Translations under genes and position numbers: made by a program | Notes under the pieces: generated by a model | Told to the model about the DNA's origin: nothing | What the model saw: the letters and a program-made list of their open reading frames with translations, nothing else | Database searches by the model: none | In this document: positions 22,066 to 29,908 of the stretch, in pieces | Layout: each line of letters opens with the position of its first letter | Position numbering within the stretch: position 1 is the first letter of the stretch | Virus record (IMG/VR): IMGVR_UViG_3300044691_000477 | Coordinates: 64,001 to 107,973 of that record | Reading direction: 5' to 3' (one strand) | Length of the DNA: 43,973 nucleotides | From: a virus

Positions 22066-22101
22066 CGAAGGCCCCCACCCCGTCAGGAGTGAGGGCCTTC
22101 G
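22066..22101 (-). terminator. Terminator hairpin after the 474-aa gene
   Basis: CGAAGGCCC (22066-22074) pairs with GGGCCTTCG (22093-22101); inner bases CCACCCC and GAGTGAG extend pairing partially. It lies 30 bases past the stop at 22131 and separates two minus-strand transcription units. Confidence 0.7.
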
Positions 22102-22114
22102 GCCCAAGCAGTAA

Positions 22115-22140
22115 GGTCAGACGCGGTAGGTCAGACGCGG
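22115..22140. repeat. 12-bp direct repeat spanning a stop codon
   Basis: GGTCAGACGCGG occurs at 22115-22126 and 22129-22140. The second copy contains the stop (TGA) of the 474-aa gene and its last codons; the first is a downstream duplicate with a second in-line TGA. Confidence 0.7.
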
Positions 22141-23555
22141 ACGGCCCACTCCTGCAGGACGAGGCCGATGGCCGGGTCGATGCCCTCGATCAGTGCGACC
22201 CAGGCGTCGGTCTCGAGGTACTCGGGATAGCCGTCGTGCTGCAGGACCATCTCGCGGTAGACGATGCCAACCTGCTCATCGGTCGGGTCCTGCAGATACT
22301 GACGAATCTCGCGCTTGGCGTTCTCGAGGTCGAGCCGCGCGGCGATCTCCTCCCCGCCGTCGAGCAGCGGGTAGGTGCCAACCGAGATGCCAAACTCGAC
22401 CACCCGCAAGTAGGCAGGGTGCAGGTTGTCGATGCTGAGCGGCTTGGTCTTGTCGAGCAGCACGGGCACGACGATCTGGTCGATGTGACCGACCGCCCAG
22501 TGCCCCGCGCCGAAGACGTAGATGGCGGGCCAGGAGTTGAAGTCCCGCGATGGGTAGCCCTCGTCATCGAGGTCGGCGTCGAACAGCGACGGAAACTCGG
22601 CCTTCAACGTGGTCCAGACGACCTCAAAGTTGGCAACCTCCTCGTTGCCGGAGTCGCGGTGCTTGGTCCACGTCGGCGCGCTGGCGACCCAGAGCTGCTC
22701 GTCGTTGCCGAAGTAGCCGAAGTCACCCGGCTTGGTCAGCACGTCCTTGGCCTGCTCCAGGGCGTGCTCCAGCAGGTAGGTATTGGTGGTCGGCTCCGAG
22801 GATCGGGACAGCCGCTTGATGAGGTACACCTTGAGGATGTCGAGCAGGCGGTCCTGCCCGTAGAGCAAGTTGTTGACGAAGGTCTTCTGTGGCTCGCGGA
22901 AGCCCTTGTCGCGGAGCGCGACGATGAACAGCGACGGGAAGACGTAGCCGTCCCGCAGGTGCGCCCACAGGTGGCTGTCGTCCTCGGCCACACGCCCGTC
23001 GGTCGTGGTAACGATGCCTTGACAGTAGAAGCAGTCACCAGCGGTGTTCAGGTGGCCCTGCTCGCGCAACGTTGCCACCCAGCGGGGGAAGGACTCAGCC
23101 GCCTTGGTGAGGTATGCCTTGACATCGGCGGTGACCTTCCTCTTGGCCTCGCGCGCAGCCTGTTCCTGAGTCGGGTCGGGGTAGGTGCCCTCGACGGGCG
23201 CCCAGAGATAGTCGCGGGTGACCCGCAGGCGGATGCCGTCGGCGAAGGGAACGTTGAAATGGCCTGGCACGTCGATGGCGTAGCCCGACACGAACCAGTC
23301 ACCCTTGTTGCTGAACAGCCGCACACCAGGTGGTAGGTGGTCGTTGATGCGTGCCTTGGTGGTAGAGGTGTGCCAGCCACCCGTGTTGAGGGTGACGTCT
23401 TCGCGGGTGTAGCGGGCAACAACAGTGTCGTGGAGCTTGACGCCGAGCGCGCCGCCAGCCAACCGCACGACGTAGGTGTTGTTGCCGATCCTCTTGCGGT
23501 CTGTCGGCTTGCCGCGCGCGACGGCGAGCTTGTCAAGTTGTGTGTAGCTGGACAT
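22131..23555 (-). CDS. Conserved-type phage protein, 474 aa, two-part
   Basis: The first ~120 residues (YTQLDKLAVARGKPTDRKRI ... TYVVRL, GVKLHDTVVARY, VTLNTGGWHTSTTKARIN) are a recurrent actinophage module of unknown function. Residues ~140-250 hold GDCFYCQG and HLWAHLRDGYVFPSLF, a Cys pair plus His resembling another small phage family. The rest (about 255-474) is a separate acidic, mostly helical region. The length suggests a fusion of families often seen alone. ATG 23555 has GGAGGAG 5 nt upstream, and the gene is transcribed from the divergent promoter at 23590-23619. Confidence 0.65.
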   Translation of the reverse strand: MSSYTQLDKLAVARGKPTDRKRIGNNTYVVRLAGGALGVKLHDTVVARYTREDVTLNTGGWHTSTTKARINDHLPPGVRLFSNKGDWFVSGYAIDVPGHFNVPFADGIRLRVTRDYLWAPVEGTYPDPTQEQAAREAKRKVTADVKAYLTKAAESFPRWVATLREQGHLNTAGDCFYCQGIVTTTDGRVAEDDSHLWAHLRDGYVFPSLFIVALRDKGFREPQKTFVNNLLYGQDRLLDILKVYLIKRLSRSSEPTTNTYLLEHALEQAKDVLTKPGDFGYFGNDEQLWVASAPTWTKHRDSGNEEVANFEVVWTTLKAEFPSLFDADLDDEGYPSRDFNSWPAIYVFGAGHWAVGHIDQIVVPVLLDKTKPLSIDNLHPAYLRVVEFGISVGTYPLLDGGEEIAARLDLENAKREIRQYLQDPTDEQVGIVYREMVLQHDGYPEYLETDAWVALIEGIDPAIGLVLQEWAVRV

Positions 23556-23589
23556 GTGAGCTCCTCCGAGTAGGTGTTCCGATGACACC

Positions 23590-23619
23590 ACTGTAGTTCA
23601 TAGCAACACAGTTGTACAA
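23590..23619 (-). promoter_or_regulatory. Minus-strand promoter of the 474-aa gene
   Basis: On the minus strand, TTGTAC (23619-23614) is separated by 18 nt from TACAGT (23595-23590), which fits a sigma-70-type -10 (TAnnnT). About 35 nt remain to the ATG at 23555. Its -35 shares the palindrome TTGTACAA with the plus-strand promoter. Confidence 0.5.
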
Positions 23620-23640
23620 GTACCTTGCACCTGATACGGT
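23612..23640 (+). promoter_or_regulatory. Plus-strand promoter of the lone forward gene
   Basis: TTGTAC (23612-23617), 17-nt spacer, TACGGT (23635-23640), followed by GGAGG and ATG 23675. It uses the other half of TTGTACAA (23612-23619), so the two divergent promoters cannot be occupied by polymerase at once. CAACACAGTTG immediately upstream (23604-23614) repeats in the 30.9-kb regulatory region. Confidence 0.5.
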
Positions 23641-23674
23641 TCTTGCTATCGGAGCATTGACCTGGAGGAACACC

Positions 23675-24277
23675 ATGGACCACACGCCACGTACGGTGAT
23701 CGATCGCATCAACGAAGGATTGCCCGAGGGCTTCACCGCCTACGAGAACATCGACCTCGGCCCCGCCGCGTTTCACATCTATGTGGAGGACGGGTACGGG
23801 ATCTACTTCACCTTCGCAGCGGGCTTCAACACGGACGGCTGGGAGGTCGTTCTGGACATCGCAGGTGACTACACCGCGCTCCCTGACGGCCCCGAAGCGG
23901 ACGCCGCCGACGAGGCGCTGGCGAAGTGGGCCATCGGCATCATCAAGTCCTATGCCTCACGCGGCGAGCAGTCTCGCGAGGACTGGGCTGCAACGCTGTT
24001 CCGCTGCACCGTCGGCACCGACTGCCCCCACCACCCCGGAACGGACCACGAGTCCTACGACAACCGCACCGACTTCGAGAAGGAGACGGCGCGGCCTTAC
24101 CTTCGACCAGGCAAGGAGGTGAACGTGGACACCTACAAGATCGTGCGGTTCTTCAGCGACGACCGTCCGAGGCAGACCCGCAAGACCGGACTCTCCCTCG
24201 AGGAGGCGCAGGCACACTGCAACGACCCAGACACCCGCAAGGACGGCGAGTGGTTCGACGGCTACGAGTCCGAGTAA
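23675..24277 (+). CDS. Lone forward-strand gene, two-domain hypothetical protein, 200 aa
   Basis: Start ATG 23675 has GGAGG 6 nt upstream. Residues 1-150 (VIDRINEGLPEGFTAYENID ... HIYVEDGYGIYFTF) are acidic with a CTVGTDCPHH motif and no known family. Residues 151-200 (DTYKIVRFFSDDRPRQTRKT, then GLSLEEAQAHC...WFDGYE) are a small module usually seen as a separate actinobacterial/phage protein. A perfect AAGGAGG at 24113-24119 sits 5 nt before in-frame GTG 24125, so the C-terminal module may also be made alone. It is the only plus-strand gene, with its own promoter and terminator, like a moron. Confidence 0.75.
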   Translation: MDHTPRTVIDRINEGLPEGFTAYENIDLGPAAFHIYVEDGYGIYFTFAAGFNTDGWEVVLDIAGDYTALPDGPEADAADEALAKWAIGIIKSYASRGEQSREDWAATLFRCTVGTDCPHHPGTDHESYDNRTDFEKETARPYLRPGKEVNVDTYKIVRFFSDDRPRQTRKTGLSLEEAQAHCNDPDTRKDGEWFDGYESE

Positions 24278-24287
24278 TCCCCAGAGC

Positions 24288-24399
24288 GCACCCAGTAGGG
24301 TGCTCCGATGGCGAGGCCCCTGGCCTGCCTGGTCCCCCTTCGTCACCGACGCCGCATTGCGCGGAGGTCGCGGATCGGAGGCCCCAGGCGCCCAGGGGC
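24288..24399. terminator. Bidirectional terminator between convergent genes
   Basis: GCACCC (24288-24293) pairs with GGGTGC (24298-24303) just after the forward gene's stop. A larger stem joins GCCCCTGG (24316-24323) with CCAGGGGC (24392-24399), extended by GCCTGG (24327-24332) with CCAGGC (24384-24389). TCGGTTTT follows on the plus strand. It separates the convergent stops at 24277 and 24411. Confidence 0.65.
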
Positions 24400-24410
24400 T
24401 TCGTCGGTTT

Positions 24411-26315
24411 TCAGGCCACGTCATCCTCGGCAGCACCCGGATCGTGCTCGCGCAAGAACTCCGCAAGGCTGGCGGCGGTGATCTTCACCTTCTCCATCGC
24501 CTGACCAGTTCGGACAGCCTGCACCACGGCCTCTTTCGTCTGGGTGATGTTGGCGTAGTAGACCTCGAGGGTGTTCCAGATCAGGTAGTCACGGACGTTG
24601 ACAGCAGTGTGGAAGTCGAGGTTGGCGCGACGGACACGGGCATTGCGCTGCGTGACACGACCAGCAGTGAAGGGCTTGTCGTAGTTGAACAGATGGTTGC
24701 CCTGTGGCAGATCGACGCCGTACCCGCCGGCGTCGGACGTCAAGAACAGCCTGGTCTCAGGCTCTCGCTGGAAGCGCTGCTTGGACAGATTGCGAGCCTT
24801 CAACGGCATATCCCCGTCGTACCGGGTGGAGAGCTTCTCGCCGTAGCGCTCCTCGAGCACCCGGAGCGCCATCTTGTGGTAGCTGAACACGACGATCTTG
24901 TTGAGTGCCCGGCGCTCGGATGGAGTGCGGTCGGCACATGCTGGGCACTCGCAGGTGCCGTCGAGAACCTTGTCGATGTCGAGACACAACTCGTCCATCT
25001 TCGGGGTCTCGATCAGGTCATCAAGCTCCCCTTCATCGAGCAACTTGGCGGCGTAGGCCGAGCCACTGTGCCCCTTGGGGACAAGAACGATGGCGTCCCC
25101 GCGCTTCCGCTTCACCTTCGGCCAGCCGGTGGGGTGGTAGGGCTTGGGGCACTTGTGGCTCTTCGCCGTCGAGCACTTGTGGTCTGGAATCGGTGACGGG
25201 CAGTCCTCTTCGTCGTGCTCGCCATAGGTGGCGATGTGGTGGTCTCGAGCGGCATCCATGTCGGCGTGCAGTCGGAGTTGGGCGAAGTACTCCTCGCCGG
25301 AGTTGATGAGCTGGTCAGGGTGCGCACAGAGCATTCGCATGCACGAGATCTTGCTCATGATCTTGCCTTGGGTCTCGGCGTCGGAGGTCTCGCCGGCATA
25401 GTGGGCATAGATGTCGAAGCCCCCGCGGGCTCGCTTGGCTGCGTCGGTGAGTTCCTGCTGCAGATCCTTGCTCATGAGCTGGTAGACCCGTGCTGTCTCG
25501 GGGTCGAAATCGATGAGGATGCGCTTCGGCTTGCGCATCGTCGGCATGTAGTCGCGGACACCTGGGTCGTCGGCGTCGATACTGGCCGAGCAGTCCTGCA
25601 TCATCTCGTGGAACAACGACAGGTTCATGTACTTGCGTACCGTGCCCCACTTGTTTCGCTCCACGAAAGTGCTGTCGAAGATGTCGGGGCGACCTAGCAC
25701 TGAGTCATCGATGAAGGACATGATCTGGAACAGCTCTTCGGGCTTGCCGTTCTCCATCGGTGTGCCTGTCAGGCCGAAGCGGAAGGGCGCATCACCGAGG
25801 GTGCTTCGGCATGCCTGCGTGACCAGGGCGTTGGGGTTCTTGATAGTCGTGATCTCGTCCACCACGACGAACATCATCGGGAGCCCCGCAACCTTGTTGT
25901 TGTCATCGATCACCTGGTCATAGCCGACGATGACGTACATCGGCTGAGTGCGCTCAGCCTGTTCGTAGAGATCCCATCGCTTGTCGGGTGACCCGTCGAT
26001 AACGAGCACGTCGCTGGCCCCTACGTGGACGTGTGTGCTGTCGTGGTCGGGGTGGGTCGGGTCAGTGATGTCCTTGCCGCAGCACTCCTCGCAGGTGAAG
26101 GCGAGAATCTGGTCGCGCCACTGGTCCTTCAGCCCACCAGAGCAGACAACGAGACCGCAGAAGTCCGGGAACTCGTCAGCGAGCTCCTCGAGAGCGGCCA
26201 CGGTCATCGGGGTCTTGCCGGTTCCCACGCCGGCTGTCAGGAGGAACAGCCCGCGGTCGACCATTCGCTCGACTGGATCGACCTGATACGGCCTGAGTTT
26301 TCCGGTGAAAGCCAT
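24411..26315 (-). CDS. SNF2-family DNA-dependent ATPase/helicase
   Basis: ATG 26315 has AGGAG 7 nt upstream. The 634-aa protein holds superfamily 2 motifs: LRPYQVDPVERM (Q-like), Walker A TAGVGTGKTPM, DEIT for the DExx box (VVVDEITTIKN), LTGTPMEN (III), a C-lobe with GYGVDLPQGNH, and QRNARVRR (VI). Two Cys/His-rich inserts, CEECCGKD...H..H and CPSPIPDHKCSTAKSHKCP, plus CECPACADR, may bind zinc and are unusual in this family. Likely roles are remodelling of stalled replication forks or displacement of DNA-bound proteins. It follows the primase, whose 3' end overlaps it. Confidence 0.87.
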   Translation of the reverse strand: MAFTGKLRPYQVDPVERMVDRGLFLLTAGVGTGKTPMTVAALEELADEFPDFCGLVVCSGGLKDQWRDQILAFTCEECCGKDITDPTHPDHDSTHVHVGASDVLVIDGSPDKRWDLYEQAERTQPMYVIVGYDQVIDDNNKVAGLPMMFVVVDEITTIKNPNALVTQACRSTLGDAPFRFGLTGTPMENGKPEELFQIMSFIDDSVLGRPDIFDSTFVERNKWGTVRKYMNLSLFHEMMQDCSASIDADDPGVRDYMPTMRKPKRILIDFDPETARVYQLMSKDLQQELTDAAKRARGGFDIYAHYAGETSDAETQGKIMSKISCMRMLCAHPDQLINSGEEYFAQLRLHADMDAARDHHIATYGEHDEEDCPSPIPDHKCSTAKSHKCPKPYHPTGWPKVKRKRGDAIVLVPKGHSGSAYAAKLLDEGELDDLIETPKMDELCLDIDKVLDGTCECPACADRTPSERRALNKIVVFSYHKMALRVLEERYGEKLSTRYDGDMPLKARNLSKQRFQREPETRLFLTSDAGGYGVDLPQGNHLFNYDKPFTAGRVTQRNARVRRANLDFHTAVNVRDYLIWNTLEVYYANITQTKEAVVQAVRTGQAMEKVKITAASLAEFLREHDPGAAEDDVA

Positions 26316-27309
26316 GCTGCTTCTCCTGCTCCGAACGTACGCCGGCTGCGATGTAGTGCTGGGCTTCGTACAGCCCATACGTCACCAGCGCGGCGTCCAT
26401 GGTCCCGATGTCCTTCTCGTCGCTGCGACCGTAGTTGAAGTGCCTGACATGAAGGAGCTTGCGGACCGTTGGGTCAACCAACTCGGCGGCTGCCTGCCGA
26501 CCTGCCTTGTCGTTGTCGAGAGCCTCGACCAACTCCTCGGTGCACTCGATCAACAGCCGTTTCTGCGCCTGGCTGACCGAGCTTCCCATCGTGGCCAACC
26601 CGCCTTCGTAGCCGATGGTGAAGAGCCGCAACACATCGAGCGGTGACTCGAGCACGACCGCTGGCTCCCCGATGGGGAACTCGCAGTATCCGAAAAGGGT
26701 GAGGCTCTTCACCATCTCCTTCGGGGTGTTGATGAAGCGACGCTTCTTCTCCCACTTCTCCTGCCAACCCATCAGATCCCCGTTGGGCGCGCGGACAGGG
26801 ATGATCCAACTCTCCCGCTTGGTGCTCCAGCGAACGCCGTAGTGATCGACGGATTCACGGTCGAGGTGTCGCGCCTCAAGCGCCCAGTCTGGCGCTTCGT
26901 CGTACATCGCGAGCTTGGTCTCCGGGACCATCTCCAACCTGGCGATCTCAGCGTCGAGATCTTCACGCTCCCGGCTGGCGAAATTGCCGAGCTCGCTGGC
27001 CCTTGCGAGGTTGGTGCCGAACTGCCGCAGCCACCGTGCCGCCCGGAACACGTCGTTGGGGAACTGTAGGTACATCACGAGTTCGAGAAAGGTCCCCTGG
27101 AAGCCGCACGAGTAACAGTTGTGCAGACCACTCTCCCGGTTGACCGACCACGACGGGTGCCGCTCTTCGCGGCCAAGGCGTTCCATATGACCTGGGCAGT
27201 AGCCCGTGATCTCGTCGTCATTGGTCTTCCAGATGCGCACCTGCAGGGCGTCCAGGGCTTCCTCAATGTCCTTGGGCGCCCGGTGGTGAGTGCGACGTAG
27301 CTCAGCCAC
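26176..27309 (-). CDS. DNA primase (CHC2 zinc finger + Toprim)
   Basis: The N-terminal zinc-binding module reads TGYCPGHMER ... LHNCYSCGFQGTF (C, H, C, C) around residues 35-70. A bridging domain (VDHYGVRWSTKRESWIIPVR) and the Toprim core follow: AVVLESPLDVLRL with the catalytic Glu, then ALDNDKAGRQAA with the D-x-D. It makes RNA primers for the DnaB-like helicase encoded just upstream. GTG 27309 overlaps that gene's stop by 8 nt. The last ~46 codons overlap the SNF2 gene for 140 nt and read as Arg-rich overprint. Confidence 0.88.
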   Translation of the reverse strand: MAELRRTHHRAPKDIEEALDALQVRIWKTNDDEITGYCPGHMERLGREERHPSWSVNRESGLHNCYSCGFQGTFLELVMYLQFPNDVFRAARWLRQFGTNLARASELGNFASREREDLDAEIARLEMVPETKLAMYDEAPDWALEARHLDRESVDHYGVRWSTKRESWIIPVRAPNGDLMGWQEKWEKKRRFINTPKEMVKSLTLFGYCEFPIGEPAVVLESPLDVLRLFTIGYEGGLATMGSSVSQAQKRLLIECTEELVEALDNDKAGRQAAAELVDPTVRKLLHVRHFNYGRSDEKDIGTMDAALVTYGLYEAQHYIAAGVRSEQEKQHGFHRKTQAVSGRSSRANGRPRAVPPDSRRGNRQDPDDRGRSRGAR

Positions 27310-28615
27310 TTGATCGCGCCCTGTTTCTCACATCGATCTTGCCGTCATCATGTTCATCAGGGTCCGCAGTGCTGCCGGTGAACGCGTACTCCTGGAACTG
27401 GCTGGTATCCCAGTCGAAGTAGATCTGCACCTCGACTTGGGGACCTGACCTGGACAGCAGCACCTTGATCCAGTGTTCGTCCTCAGCCCCGTCGATGCCG
27501 TCTCGTGGCTCGATGGCGATCACCACGTCGGAGTCCTGGCCGAAGCTGCTCGAGTAACCGATGGAAGATGCCTTGATGCTCTGGCCACGCATCTTGGAGT
27601 AGAGGGTCTGCGTCGTGATGACGACGGGGATCTTCATGAGTTGTGCTGCTCGCTTCAGCGCCCTCGTGATGTTGGTGATGGCGGCGGCGCTGCCCTTCGG
27701 CTCCCCTTCCTCGTCGTCCATCATGTAGACACCATCGATGAACACGGCCCTTGGCCGGTACTGCTGGATCTTGGCGATGACACCGCTGACGGTGGTGGTG
27801 CTGGAGATGTCCTCGCTCATGATGAACGGGGCACTGTCTCGTTGGAGGTTCTTCTCCAGCCGGCTGAGGCGCTTGCGGTCGAAGTCGTTCATCTTGCCCT
27901 TGAGAAGCCGGCGGTAGTTGGTGTGGGCACGCAGGCCGACCCAGCGGGCCACCATCTCGTCGTAGCTCATCTCGAAGGAGATCAGCAGCACGTCATTCCA
28001 CTGCAGATTCACCTCGTCTGCCATCGACAGCAGCACGGTGGACTTACCACCCTTGGGAGGGCCGACGATGGTGATGAGTTGACCTGGCTGCAGTCCCATG
28101 CAAGCCATGTCGATGGTCGGCCAGCCGGTCGAGACACCGCGCAGTGAACCAGGGTCTTCGGTGAGCTCCTCGTAGTAGTCGTAGACCTTGGCGAACTGCT
28201 TGGGGTCGGTCAGGTCGTGGTCGCGCATCGGGTTGATCAGATCGGAGATGCCAGTGATGGCGCGCTTGAGAACCTTCTCGGCGTCGTCGGTCTTGTTCAC
28301 ATCGTCAGCAAGGAAGTCTGCTGCCTCTGCGACAGCGTTCTGAATCACGTCGTAGCGGAAAGCGAGCCGGGCACGGTCTACGTAGTAGTCGAGAGGTTCT
28401 GGGGTGTCTGGCAGCGTCCACGTCGGGTGGTTGGCCTTCAGTGCCTGTGGACTGGGTGCCTTGCCGTAGGTCCGGTAGTGCGTGTGCATCCAGTCGAGAA
28501 CAAGCAGATGCTCCTCGTCCACGAAGTAGTCGCGGGTGACTTGGCTGTCGAGGAAGCCGAGCATGTCCTCGTCGTTGATGACCTTGGCCAGCAAGAGGCG
28601 TTCAACATCAGCCAC
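27302..28615 (-). CDS. dnaB: DnaB-like replicative helicase
   Basis: The 437-aa protein starts at GTG 28615 (VADVERLLLAKVINDED). It has the N-terminal helical domain (about 1-130) and the RecA-fold ATPase: GVSTGWPTIDMACMGLQPGQ, Walker A GPPKGGKST, LISFEMSYDEM (the DnaB SxE(M) motif), AVFIDGVYMM for Walker B, and PVVITTQT (motif III region with Gln). It unwinds the fork with the primase (next gene). The DnaC-like loader is encoded three genes upstream. The start overlaps the 55-aa gene's stop by 8 nt (GTGGCTGA). Confidence 0.9.
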   Translation of the reverse strand: MADVERLLLAKVINDEDMLGFLDSQVTRDYFVDEEHLLVLDWMHTHYRTYGKAPSPQALKANHPTWTLPDTPEPLDYYVDRARLAFRYDVIQNAVAEAADFLADDVNKTDDAEKVLKRAITGISDLINPMRDHDLTDPKQFAKVYDYYEELTEDPGSLRGVSTGWPTIDMACMGLQPGQLITIVGPPKGGKSTVLLSMADEVNLQWNDVLLISFEMSYDEMVARWVGLRAHTNYRRLLKGKMNDFDRKRLSRLEKNLQRDSAPFIMSEDISSTTTVSGVIAKIQQYRPRAVFIDGVYMMDDEEGEPKGSAAAITNITRALKRAAQLMKIPVVITTQTLYSKMRGQSIKASSIGYSSSFGQDSDVVIAIEPRDGIDGAEDEHWIKVLLSRSGPQVEVQIYFDWDTSQFQEYAFTGSTADPDEHDDGKIDVRNRARSSG

Positions 28616-28775
28616 GCCCGAGCTCCAGACGAACTTCCATGACTTGGGCGAGTGCATCGGTGAAGAGTTCGCCGTCGTCGTCCCGGACACCCATCAGCCG
28701 GTCGACCTCGCGGTTGCATTCGAGCACAAGCGTCTGCAGCGTGTGCATGTACCGCTGCGTGTCGGGCCAGTTCAT
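28608..28775 (-). CDS. Small hypothetical protein, 55 aa
   Basis: ATG 28775 follows the previous stop without a gap (TAGATG) and begins MNWPDTQRYMHTLQTLVLEC. It is helical and acidic (VRDDDGELFTDALAQVME), ending RLELGRG, and couples to dnaB by an 8-nt overlap. Its place between loader/HAD-like genes and the helicase suggests a small replication accessory protein. Confidence 0.62.
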   Translation of the reverse strand: MNWPDTQRYMHTLQTLVLECNREVDRLMGVRDDDGELFTDALAQVMEVRLELGRG

Positions 28776-29216
28776 CTAGAACAACCTCAGATGGTTGGGA
28801 TCGGTGACGAGCAACCCACGATTGCCGTAGGCCAGGTGCCTGGAGGGGTCCGAGTGGATGACGTACAGAACGTCGGGCATGGTGGCCAAGCGCTTCGACA
28901 ACGATGCCTCATCGACAGACCAGAGGTTGGAGAACGGGAGTGACTCTCGCGCGAGCCGACGTTCGAGGGCGTCGCAGAAGGGCTGGCCGAGGAAGGTCAC
29001 GATGTCGAAGCGGTAGTCGCGGCGCCAGGTCAGATCCCAGATGATCTTCTGGACGTGCGGGATCAACTCGAAGCAGTCCGCAGCTCGGCGCCAGCGCTTC
29101 ATCCGCATGGCCAACTTGAACGGTGCAACGGCGTCGGGGCGCAGGTCTCCGATGACTCCCTCGAAGACGAACAACCACCGCGGTGGGAGTTGGTTGGACA
29201 GATCACCTCCGCGCAC
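28776..29216 (-). CDS. HAD-like phage protein, 146 aa
   Basis: The core reads WLFVFEGVIGDLRPDAVAPF, a HAD-type motif I position (usual DxDGVI) in which the first Asp appears as Phe-Glu. It continues to DIVTFLGQPFCDALE and DVLYVIHSDPSRHLAYGNRG, with the late DP..H...YG..G typical of small actinophage relatives. The changed motif I argues against a classical phosphatase. I used GTG 29216 (VRGGDLSNQL), which overlaps the DnaC-like gene's end by 14 nt. Function unknown; co-transcribed with replication genes. Confidence 0.55.
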   Translation of the reverse strand: MRGGDLSNQLPPRWLFVFEGVIGDLRPDAVAPFKLAMRMKRWRRAADCFELIPHVQKIIWDLTWRRDYRFDIVTFLGQPFCDALERRLARESLPFSNLWSVDEASLSKRLATMPDVLYVIHSDPSRHLAYGNRGLLVTDPNHLRLF

Positions 29217-29907
29217 GCCGCGCCGCCCGCTTGGGCGGAACGATGAAGTCGCGCTTGTCAACGGCATCGGTGACGTCACAGACCTCGGACATCTGCGCCA
29301 GGAACGAGACCATCGACGGGCTGTACATCGAGAACTCCTCGCTCGTCATGTTGCTCGAGAGGAACGTGAGCCTCCCAGAAGTGTGGCGGCTGCGCAGGAT
29401 GTGGTCGAGCTGGTTGTCACTGAAGCGTGTCTCGGTTCGGTGTTCCTTGCCGAGATCATCGAGGAAGAGCGCATGGCAGTCCTCGGTGATCCACCGAAAC
29501 TTCATCTCGGCCTTCTCGTGCTCACCCCAGTCACCCTGTTGCTCTGCCTCCTGCTGGAGCTGGAAGATCTCGATGCGCTTCTGCATGAGTTGCTCGAAAG
29601 AGACCCAGCGCACCCAGCATCCTTTGGCAATCAGATCCTTCGCCAGGAGTGCCAGCCCCATGGACTTACCGACTCCTGGGTCACCAAGCAAAACGAGGCT
29701 CATGCGATCGGACATGTCCCAGGACTTTCCGTAGTGCATCAGGATGCTCTTGAGCTTCTCGTCATCGACGTCAGCATCCCCGTCGTAGTCGTCCCAAGTC
29801 TGGTGCTGATGCTCGACGGGGATACCAGCGAGGCGCACGCGCACATCGAAGGGCTGCTCTTGTTCTCGCTCGCGGTAGTACTCCTCCATCGTTCGCAACC
29901 GCGCCAT
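29203..29907 (-). CDS. DnaC/DnaI-like AAA+ helicase loader
   Basis: The 234-aa protein has Walker A GDPGVGKSMGLALLAK (about residues 74-82 for the P-loop), a Walker B LFLDDLGKE, sensor I FLSSNMT, and a C-terminal sensor II-like arginine run. This is the layout of DnaC/IstB loaders that place DnaB on the origin. The N-terminus (MEEYYREREQEQPFDVRVRL) would contact the helicase. ATG 29907 follows the previous stop by one base. It sits directly downstream of the winged-helix protein, a common origin-binding pairing. Confidence 0.85.
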   Translation of the reverse strand: MARLRTMEEYYREREQEQPFDVRVRLAGIPVEHQHQTWDDYDGDADVDDEKLKSILMHYGKSWDMSDRMSLVLLGDPGVGKSMGLALLAKDLIAKGCWVRWVSFEQLMQKRIEIFQLQQEAEQQGDWGEHEKAEMKFRWITEDCHALFLDDLGKEHRTETRFSDNQLDHILRSRHTSGRLTFLSSNMTSEEFSMYSPSMVSFLAQMSEVCDVTDAVDKRDFIVPPKRAARRARR

Positions 29908-29908
29908 T

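Noticed and set aside
21999-23336. 445-codon plus-strand frame
   Set aside because: Mirror of the 474-aa minus-strand gene, which has a promoter, a Shine-Dalgarno sequence and recognisable motifs.
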